Part shown: positions 58,182 through 64,000 of the stretch, piece after piece
Layout: the number at the start of each line of letters is the position of its first letter
Numbering within the stretch: position 1 is the stretch's first letter
From: Sphingomonas taxi
Lineage (GTDB): Bacteria; Pseudomonadota; Alphaproteobacteria; Sphingomonadales; Sphingomonadaceae
Direction of reading: 5' to 3'
DNA: 64,000 nt
Assembly (NCBI GenBank): GCA_003240625.1
Contig: QFMX01000007.1
Location: 1-64,000, forward strand
Notes under the pieces: model-generated
Seen by the model: only the letters and a program-made list of their open reading frames with translations
What the model was told of the DNA's origin: nothing
Databases searched by the model: none
Position numbers and translations under genes: made by a program

Positions 58182-58445
58182 TTAGGCGAGCCCAGTCACG
58201 GCCTTGGTCAGACGCGCGAACTTGCGGCTCGCGGTGTTCTTGTGCAGCACGCCCTTGGCGACGCCACGCTGCAGCTCAGGCTGTGCGGCCGCGAGTGCGG
58301 TGGTCGCTGCGCCCTTGTCGCCCGATGCCAGCGCGGCCTCGACCTTCTTGATGAAGGTACGGATACGGCCGACTCGGTTGCCGTTCACTTCCGCGCGACG
58401 GTCGTTGCGACGGATACGCTTTTTCGCCTGCGGCGTGTTCGCCAT
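58182..58445 (-). CDS. rpsT: 30S ribosomal protein S20
   Basis: 87 residues. Binds the 5' domain of 16S rRNA. MANTPQAKKRIRRNDRRAEV and the closing VLHKNTASRKFARLTKAV are standard S20. Downstream of mutM on the same strand (107 bp gap) and followed by its own terminator; the mutM-rpsT-dnaA order is typical of sphingomonads and relatives. Confidence 0.97.
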   Translation of the reverse strand: MANTPQAKKRIRRNDRRAEVNGNRVGRIRTFIKKVEAALASGDKGAATTALAAAQPELQRGVAKGVLHKNTASRKFARLTKAVTGLA

Positions 58446-58552
58446 GAAGCCCTCTGGATGTTCGAATGAATAAAAAGGGGCGCCGGATTGCTCCTACGCC
58501 CTCTCGAAGCCGCGGCCCTACTCACTTTGCTCCTGCGCGTCAACCGAAACGC

Positions 58553-59368
58553 TCAGCCGCGCTGGCACTTCGGACACCAGAAGGTCGAGCGCCCGCCCTC
58601 GGTACGCCGCCTGACGGTCGTGCCGCATTCGCACGCCTCGCCCTCGCGCCCATAGACACGCCATTGCTTGGAGAAATAGCCGAGTTCGCCGTCCGGCCGC
58701 ACATAGTCGCGAAGCGAAGAGCCTCCTGCGAGAATCGCCGCCGTCAGCACGGTCCGAATCGCCTCGACCAGTCGCTCGAGTCGGAACAGCGAGATCCGCC
58801 CCGCCGCCCGGCTCGGCGCGATCTTCGCCATGTGCAGCGCCTCGCACACATAAATATTGCCGAGCCCGGCAACGATCCGCTGATCGAGCAGCATCGCCTT
58901 GATCGACGCCCCCCGCCCTTCGAGCGCCTCCAGCAAATACGCGGCCGTCAGGTCTGGCCCGAGCGGCTCCGGCCCCATGCTGAGGAACGGCGGATAATTG
59001 GCGATGTCATCAGTCGCCCAAAGATCGAGAAAGCCGAATCGCCGCGGGTCGTTGAGCGCAACCGTCCGGCCCGCCCCCGTCCCGATCAGCAGGTGATCGT
59101 GCGCGAGGAGTTCACTCGGATCGACTCGCCAGCGTCCCGACATGCCGAGATGGAACACCAAAGTGTCGCCGCGATCGGTATCGATCAGCCCGTATTTGGC
59201 ACGCCTCCCGAGCGTCGTGACCGTCGCCCCCGTCATCCGCTGGCGCAAGTCGACCGGGATCGCTTTCCGCAAGTCGGCACGACGCGGCTCGACCGAGGTC
59301 AGGCGCTGGCCCTTGAGCACGGGCTCCAGCCCGCGCACGGTGGTTTCGACTTCTGGTAATTCTGGCAC
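58553..59368 (-). CDS. mutM: Formamidopyrimidine-DNA glycosylase (Fpg/MutM)
   Basis: 271 residues. Base-excision repair enzyme that removes 8-oxoguanine and nicks the abasic site. N terminus MPELPEVETTVRGLEP gives the catalytic Pro2 and Glu3; the conserved Lys is in RRAKYGLID. The H2TH segment is LLDQRIVAGLGNIYVCEALH and the four-Cys zinc finger is CECGTTVRRR ... FWCPKCQRG. All catalytic parts are present. Divergent from ubiE, with 56 bp between the start codons. Confidence 0.96.
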   Translation of the reverse strand: MPELPEVETTVRGLEPVLKGQRLTSVEPRRADLRKAIPVDLRQRMTGATVTTLGRRAKYGLIDTDRGDTLVFHLGMSGRWRVDPSELLAHDHLLIGTGAGRTVALNDPRRFGFLDLWATDDIANYPPFLSMGPEPLGPDLTAAYLLEALEGRGASIKAMLLDQRIVAGLGNIYVCEALHMAKIAPSRAAGRISLFRLERLVEAIRTVLTAAILAGGSSLRDYVRPDGELGYFSKQWRVYGREGEACECGTTVRRRTEGGRSTFWCPKCQRG

Positions 59369-59424
59369 GCTTTGCAGCTAGGTTGCGTTTGCTCGCGCCA
59401 CAAGGCGCGGCTAGAGCGCAGGAT

Positions 59425-60189
59425 ATGAACGACTTGATCGCGCCCGCGCCCGCTTCGACGCCCGATACCGTCTCCTTCGGCTACGAAGACATCCCCGCCA
59501 CCGAGAAGACCGCCCGCGTCGGCGGCGTCTTCTCGAACGTCGCAGGCAAATACGACCTGATGAACGACGCGATGTCGGGCGGCATGCACCGGCTGTGGAA
59601 GGACCGCTTCGTCCGCCGCGTGAAGCCGCGCGAGGGCGAGCAGATCCTCGACATGGCGGGCGGCACCGGCGACATCGCCTTCCGCATGGCGCCGTCGGGC
59701 GCCTCGATCACGGTCGCCGACATCAACCCGCAGATGCTCGAAGTCGGCATGCAGCGCGCGCAGAAGCGCGGGATCGACGGCCTGGTCTGGACCGAAGCCA
59801 ACGCGGAAACGCTGACCTTCCCCGACAAGTTCTTCGACGCGTACACGATCGCGTTCGGCATCCGGAACGTGACCGACATCCCCAAGGCGTTGCGCGAAGC
59901 CCACCGCGTGCTGCGCCGCGGCGGGCGGTTCTACTGCCTCGAATTCTCGACGACCGTCTGGCCGGGGTTCGCCGAGGTATACGACGCCTATTCGCACAAG
60001 ATGGTCCCGAAGCTCGGCCAGCTGCTCGCGCAGGATGCCGACAGCTATCGCTACCTGATCGAATCGATCCGGCGCTTCCCCGACATGCCAAAGTTCAAGG
60101 GCATGATCGCGGACGCGGGCTTCGTGCAGACCAAGGTCGAACCGCTGCTGGGCGGACTCGTCGCGATCCACAGCGGGTGGAAGATCTAG
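59425..60189 (+). CDS. ubiE: Ubiquinone/menaquinone C-methyltransferase UbiE
   Basis: 254 residues from ATG 59425; an in-frame ATG at 59383 would run into the mutM promoter. SAM-dependent methyltransferase of ubiquinone synthesis. KYDLMNDAMSGGMHRLWKD is the UbiE N-terminal signature, ILDMAGGTGDIAFRMA motif I, and IAFGIRNVTDIPKALREAHR the second family signature. FYCLEFSTTVWPGF replaces the usual CLEFSKP-like segment. ubiB follows on the same strand after a nested repeat. Confidence 0.96.
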   Translation: MNDLIAPAPASTPDTVSFGYEDIPATEKTARVGGVFSNVAGKYDLMNDAMSGGMHRLWKDRFVRRVKPREGEQILDMAGGTGDIAFRMAPSGASITVADINPQMLEVGMQRAQKRGIDGLVWTEANAETLTFPDKFFDAYTIAFGIRNVTDIPKALREAHRVLRRGGRFYCLEFSTTVWPGFAEVYDAYSHKMVPKLGQLLAQDADSYRYLIESIRRFPDMPKFKGMIADAGFVQTKVEPLLGGLVAIHSGWKI

Positions 60190-60191
60190 TG

Positions 60192-60455
60192 ATCACGCGA
60201 AGGCGCGAAGACGCAAAGATGTGTTCACGCGGAGACGCGGAGACGCGGAGAGTAAGTGGTCGCGAAGGCGCCGGGTCTTATGCACGTCAGCGCTATGTCA
60301 GCCCTTCGCCAATGATGAAAAGCCGCATCCGCGGCGAGGCAACACACCTCTGCGCCTCTGCGCCTCTGCGCGAACCACTTCTTCTTTCTCTCCGCGTCTC
60401 CGCGTCTCCGCGTGAACAAATCTCTTCTCTTCGCGCCTTCGCGCCTTTGCGTGAA
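60192..60455. repeat. Nested inverted repeat, family G (three layers)
   Basis: Outer arms are built of CGCGAAGGCGCGAAG and CTTCGCGCCTTCGCGCC units (60194 and 60429). The middle arms are GTTCACGCGGAGACGCGGAG and CTCCGCGTCTCCGCGTGAAC, and there is an inner CGCGAAGGCGCC against GCGCCTCTGCGCGAA. It fills the 304 bp between ubiE and ubiB; no gene is seen there. Confidence 0.85.
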
Positions 60456-60493
60456 CAAACCCCTTCTACCCCTTCTTACGCCGCAAACACCCA

Positions 60494-62029
60494 GTGACCG
60501 CCTCCACCACCCACATCTGGCGACTCCTCAAATGGGGCCGCATCCTCGCTCGCCACGGCGCGCTGCGCGGGATCGAGCGTGACCCGAACACGCCAGCCCC
60601 CGTCCGCCGCCTCGCCCGGATCGCCCGGTTCGGCGCGCGCGTGCCCGCAGTGCCGCGCTATGCCGACGCGTTCCAGGCGATCGGACCCGCGGCGATCAAG
60701 CTCGGCCAGACGCTCGCCACCCGCCCCGATCTCGTCGGCGAGGACGCAGCGCAGGATCTGTTGCGCCTCCAAGACCAGCTCTCCCCCGTCCCCTACGAGA
60801 CGATCGAGGCAGCGATGCTGGCGAGCTTCGGCAAGCCGCTCGATACGCTGTTCTCCCGTATCGAGCAGGTCCCAGTCGGTGCCGCGTCGATCGCCCAGGT
60901 CCACCGCGCCGTCACGACCGACGGCCGCCAGGTCGCGGTCAAGGTCCTCCGCCCCGGCGTCGAAGACGATTTCGCCCGCGCGATCGACACGTATAGCTGG
61001 GCAGCCGCACAACTGGAGGCGCTCAGCCCCGAGGCGATGCGCCTGCGCCCGCGCCTCACGATCGAGACGTTCAAGCGCTGGACCCTGCGCGAACTGAACT
61101 TCCGCCGCGAAGCCGCCTCCGCCTCCGAACTCGCCGAGGGCATGACCGCCGAGCCCGACTTCGTCATCCCCGCGATCGACTGGGCACGCTCGACCAACAA
61201 GGTCATGACCATCGAGTGGATCGACGGCATCAAGCTGTCCGACCGCCCGGCGCTAGTCGCAGCCGGCTACGACCTTCCCGCACTCGCCAACACGCTCGTC
61301 CGCGCGTTCCTTCGCCAGGCGATCGCCGACGGGTTTTTCCACGCCGACATGCACCAGGGAAACCTGTTCGCGCTGCCCGGCAACCGCATCGCCGCGATCG
61401 ATTTCGGCATCATGGGCCGGATCGACCGGCGCGCGCGCGTCTGGCTCGCCGAGATTCTCTACGGCCTGATCACCGGCAATTATAAGCGCGTCGCCGAGAT
61501 CCATTTCGAAGCCGGATACGTCCCCGCGCACCACGACGTCGCCGAGTTCGCCACCGCATTGCGTGCGGTCGGCGAACCGATGCGCGGGCTGCCGGTCAAG
61601 GACATGTCGATCGGCATGATGCTCGACAGCCTGTTCTCGATCACGCGCGATTTCGACATGGCGACGCAGCCGCATCTGCTGCTGCTCCAGAAGACTATGG
61701 TGATGGTCGAGGGCGTCGCGACCAGCCTCAACCCCGACATCAATTTGTGGGAAGCCGCCGAGCCGTTCGTCCGCGACTGGATCCGCGGCGAACTCGGCCC
61801 CGAGGCTGCGATCGCCGACCGCCTGATCGCCGACTTCCAGACGCTCACCCGCCTGCCCGAATTGGTCCGCCGGATCGAGGCGCATTACCCCGCCCCCGGT
61901 GGTGCCCCCCCGACCCCGCCGCTGCGCGAGATCGAAGTCATCCGGATCGGCGGCGGCTGGCGCTATGCGGCGGTGGCGGTGATCGCCGCGCTCGTCGGCA
62001 TCGCAGGAACGTGGTTCAGCGTGACGTGA
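60494..62029 (+). CDS. ubiB: Ubiquinone biosynthesis accessory kinase-like protein UbiB
   Basis: 511 residues from GTG 60494. Atypical ABC1/ADCK-type kinase-like protein required for ubiquinone formation; likely an ATPase that extracts lipid precursors. Family motifs: the KxGQ in GPAAIKLGQTLATRPDL, the Ala-rich loop PVGAASIAQVHRA, invariant Lys in VAVKVLRPG, catalytic FFHADMHQGNLF and metal-binding AAIDFGIMGRI. One C-terminal membrane helix (YAAVAVIAALVGIAGTWF). GTGA overlap with the next gene (62026-62029). Confidence 0.96.
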   Translation: MTASTTHIWRLLKWGRILARHGALRGIERDPNTPAPVRRLARIARFGARVPAVPRYADAFQAIGPAAIKLGQTLATRPDLVGEDAAQDLLRLQDQLSPVPYETIEAAMLASFGKPLDTLFSRIEQVPVGAASIAQVHRAVTTDGRQVAVKVLRPGVEDDFARAIDTYSWAAAQLEALSPEAMRLRPRLTIETFKRWTLRELNFRREAASASELAEGMTAEPDFVIPAIDWARSTNKVMTIEWIDGIKLSDRPALVAAGYDLPALANTLVRAFLRQAIADGFFHADMHQGNLFALPGNRIAAIDFGIMGRIDRRARVWLAEILYGLITGNYKRVAEIHFEAGYVPAHHDVAEFATALRAVGEPMRGLPVKDMSIGMMLDSLFSITRDFDMATQPHLLLLQKTMVMVEGVATSLNPDINLWEAAEPFVRDWIRGELGPEAAIADRLIADFQTLTRLPELVRRIEAHYPAPGGAPPTPPLREIEVIRIGGGWRYAAVAVIAALVGIAGTWFSVT

Positions 62030-63111
62030 CGATGCGCCGCCCGCTGACCCCGGTCTGGCTCGCGGCGCCGTCACGGTTCGCAAACATCTCGCAGCCGGCC
62101 GCCCGGGCGGTGGTCGCGCTGCTGGCGCTGCTCGTGACCGCGACGCTCGCCGCGCTCTCCACGGCACCCGCTCATACCGATACCGCGCTATACGCGATGA
62201 TCGTGGACGGCGTTCGCCACGGCGGCAATTACTATGCGGTGGCCGCAGATGCGCTGCGCGCCGGCGGCTATCCGCTCGCGCCATTCACCGCGTTCCGCCT
62301 GCCCACGCTCGCGGTGATCGAGGCCGCGCTGCCGAGCATGGTAGTGATTGCGATGCTCTACCTACTCACCGCGGCGGTCGCGGTCGCCTGCTATGGCCGA
62401 ATGCAGCCGGTACTGAAGACGCGCGCCGCGCAGACGGTGGTCGCTTTGCTGCTGTTCGCCAGCCTCGTGCCTCTGCTCCAGCCCTCGCTCGCGCCATTGC
62501 CCGATCTCTGGGCCGGGCTCGCGATAACGCTCTCGCTCGCGATCAGGCGGCGCGGCCATTATGTCGACGCGATCGCGTTCGGTGTTGTAGCGGCCGTGCT
62601 CCGCGAGACTGCTGCACTCTATCTGATCGTCATGCTGTCGTTCGCGCTGGCCGAACGTCAGCGGCGCGAGGCGCTAGGCTGGGCCGCCGCGCTGATCGTC
62701 GTCGCCCTCGTACTGGCAATCCACGCCTATGCCGTGGCGCAGGTCGTCAAGCCACTCGACGACATGGTTTTCGACTGGGCCGGGCTGCTCGGTTTCGGCG
62801 CGTTCGTGTCCGCCACAGTCTCGGCCACCGCACTCGCCTGGCTGCCGTTGGGCCTGGCAGCACCGATCGTCGGCCTCGCGCTGTTCGGCTGGGCGACATG
62901 GCGCGATCCCCTCGCCCTGCGTGCGCTCGCGACGATCGTCCTCACCGCATTGCTGATCACCGTGTTCGGCACCGAGGAGACGCCGCACTGGGCGCTGCTG
63001 GTCACGCCGTTGCTGCTGACCGGTCTCGTGTTCGTTCCCGATGGCCTGCGCGATCTGGTCCATGCGGCGCTCGACAGCCGACGCATTACCGTGACGCGGA
63101 TTATCCGCTAA
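62026..63111 (+). CDS. Polytopic membrane protein of unknown function
   Basis: 361 residues from GTG 62026; ATG 62032 two codons later is equally possible. About nine membrane helices, for example VVALLALLVTATLAALSTA, MVVIAMLYLLTAAVAVACYG and AALIVVALVLAIHAYAVAQV. The N-terminal periplasmic loop contains AMIVDGVRHGGNYYAVAADA, where the acidic Asp after helix 1 is reminiscent of GT-C (ArnT/PMT-like) glycosyltransferases. I would not assign that without a structure search. It lies between ubiB and coaBC, where most relatives have no gene. Confidence 0.8.
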   Translation: MTMRRPLTPVWLAAPSRFANISQPAARAVVALLALLVTATLAALSTAPAHTDTALYAMIVDGVRHGGNYYAVAADALRAGGYPLAPFTAFRLPTLAVIEAALPSMVVIAMLYLLTAAVAVACYGRMQPVLKTRAAQTVVALLLFASLVPLLQPSLAPLPDLWAGLAITLSLAIRRRGHYVDAIAFGVVAAVLRETAALYLIVMLSFALAERQRREALGWAAALIVVALVLAIHAYAVAQVVKPLDDMVFDWAGLLGFGAFVSATVSATALAWLPLGLAAPIVGLALFGWATWRDPLALRALATIVLTALLITVFGTEETPHWALLVTPLLLTGLVFVPDGLRDLVHAALDSRRITVTRIIR

Positions 63112-63121
63112 AGACGCCTTC

Positions 63122-64000
63122 ATGACGCGCATTCTCCTGATCGTCGGTGGCGGGATCGCCGCCTACAAGGCCGCCGAACTGATCCGCCTGCTGAAAGGCC
63201 GCGGCCATGCGGTGCGCTGCGTGATGACCGAGGCGGCGCATCATTTCGTCACGCCGATGACGCTCGCCGCGCTCAGCGAGGACAAGGTCTACACGACGCT
63301 CTGGGACCTCAAGGACGAGGCCGAGATGGGCCATATCCAGCTCAGCCGCCAAGCCGACCTGATCGTCGTCGCCCCCGCCACCGCCGACCTGATCGCGCGC
63401 ATGGCCGGCGGACTCGCGAACGACCTCGCGACGACGCTGCTGCTCGCGACCGACAAGCCGGTCCTGGTCGCGCCCGCGATGAACGTCCGCATGTGGACCC
63501 ACGCCGCGACCGTCCGCAACGTCGCGCAACTCCGCGCCGACGGCGTGACGGTGATGCAACCCGACGAAGGCGCGATGGCGTGCGGCGAATACGGCCCCGG
63601 CCGCCTGCCCGAGCCCCCCGCGATCCTCGCCGCTATCGAAGACATGGTCGCTCCCGCACCGCGCAAGCGGCTCGCGGGCCGCCATGTGCTCGTCACCGCC
63701 GGCCCGACTCACGAACCGATCGACCCGGTCCGCTACATCGCCAATCGCTCCTCTGGCAAACAGGGCTTCGCGATCGCCGCGGCGCTGGCACGGCTCGGCG
63801 CACGCGTCACGCTCGTCGCCGGCCCCGTGACGCTCGCGACCCCGCCGGCGGTCGACCGGATCGACGTCGAGACCGCGCGCGAGATGGCCGACGCGGTCGA
63901 CCACGCGCTGCCTGCCGACGCCGCCGTCATGGTGGCCGCCGTGGCGGACTGGCACGTCGAGTCCGCCGCGCAGAAGATCAAGAAGGGCGATGCCACACCC
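63122..64000 (+). CDS. coaBC: Phosphopantothenoylcysteine decarboxylase/synthetase CoaBC (5' part)
   Basis: First 293 codons; the gene runs past the window end. Bifunctional coenzyme A enzyme: joins phosphopantothenate with cysteine (CoaB), then decarboxylates (CoaC). The CoaC part has VGGGIAAYKAAELIRLLKGR, FMN-binding APATADLIARMAGGLANDLA, the PAMNVRMW motif and catalytic Cys in GAMACGEYGPGRLPEP. The CoaB part starts near residue 183 with HVLVTAGPTHEPIDPVRYIA followed by NRSSGKQGFAIA; VMVAAVADWHVESAAQKIKK is at the end. Starts 10 nt after the membrane-protein gene. Confidence 0.96.
   Translation, partial: MTRILLIVGGGIAAYKAAELIRLLKGRGHAVRCVMTEAAHHFVTPMTLAALSEDKVYTTLWDLKDEAEMGHIQLSRQADLIVVAPATADLIARMAGGLANDLATTLLLATDKPVLVAPAMNVRMWTHAATVRNVAQLRADGVTVMQPDEGAMACGEYGPGRLPEPPAILAAIEDMVAPAPRKRLAGRHVLVTAGPTHEPIDPVRYIANRSSGKQGFAIAAALARLGARVTLVAGPVTLATPPAVDRIDVETAREMADAVDHALPADAAVMVAAVADWHVESAAQKIKKGDATP

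Overview
The window is high-GC chromosomal DNA from an alphaproteobacterium, very probably a Sphingomonas-like member of the Sphingomonadales. The signs are the protein sequences themselves (RpoD end, DnaA, RluE, SecB, Tim44-like protein, UbiB), a short FtsY without the long acidic N-terminal domain, the mutM-rpsT-dnaA and ubiE-ubiB-coaBC neighbourhoods, and many clade-type inverted repeats between genes. Almost every real gene has an ordinary bacterial layout, and many adjacent genes overlap by ATGA or GTGA. The window starts inside rpoD and ends inside coaBC.

Layout. 1-2.2 kb: end of rpoD, an AT-richer orphan gene with a membrane tail, and rluE. 3.1-9 kb (minus strand): ffh, rpsP, rimM, trmD and rplS, the normally contiguous ribosome/SRP operon. 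Here it is split between rimM and trmD by a vapBC toxin-antitoxin pair and a divergent CxxC flavoprotein reductase. 9-16 kb: a GGDEF/EAL protein, mtaB-ftsY-yciB, a superoxide dismutase and a secreted protein with TonB-C-like repeats. 16-30 kb: a catabolic region built around CoA thioesters (two SDRs, APH-type kinase, Zn-alcohol dehydrogenase, acyl-CoA dehydrogenase, double-TetR regulator, MFS transporter, two GSTs, a third SDR, AMP-forming CoA ligase, thioesterase). The kinase plus acyl-CoA dehydrogenase pair suggests a 4-hydroxyacyl-CoA type route. 30-37 kb: EF-hand protein, a two-component system, a KgtP-like permease and an M3 dipeptidase. 37-40.5 kb: a Crp/Fnr regulator divergent from a YqcI/YcgG (GntA-like, predicted heme-dependent N-oxygenase) and DUF1989 pair, an FMN-dependent hydroxyacid oxidase, and tRNA-Leu(CAA). 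40.5-46 kb: comM, then the rpmH-rnpA-yidD-yidC-engB operon. 46-56 kb: S41 protease lipoprotein, GST, cupin, dapE, smr-mltA-tim44, secB, murJ, trpS. 56-64 kb: dnaA, rpsT, mutM on the minus strand; ubiE, ubiB, a membrane protein and coaBC on the plus strand.

Most notable observations. (1) rpmH lies wholly inside the only canonical-start reading frame of rnpA, with the two ATGs 7 nt apart, an arrangement known from Thermus. (2) vapBC sits directly upstream of and overlaps trmD, so tRNA m1G37 methylation and L19 may share toxin-antitoxin transcription. (3) A Crp/Fnr-like palindrome precedes the GntA-like/DUF1989 operon, a candidate uncharacterised N-oxygenation module. (4) At least eight families of paired inverted repeats occur; one copy is translated inside a CoA ligase, one supplies that ligase's stop codon, and one encodes the RnpA tail. 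(5) The kinase and acyl-CoA dehydrogenase genes belong to one catabolic cluster with a double-TetR regulator.

All function calls are from reading the sequence and from remembered family features; no database search was run. Coordinates of repeats are hand-counted and may be off by a base or two.
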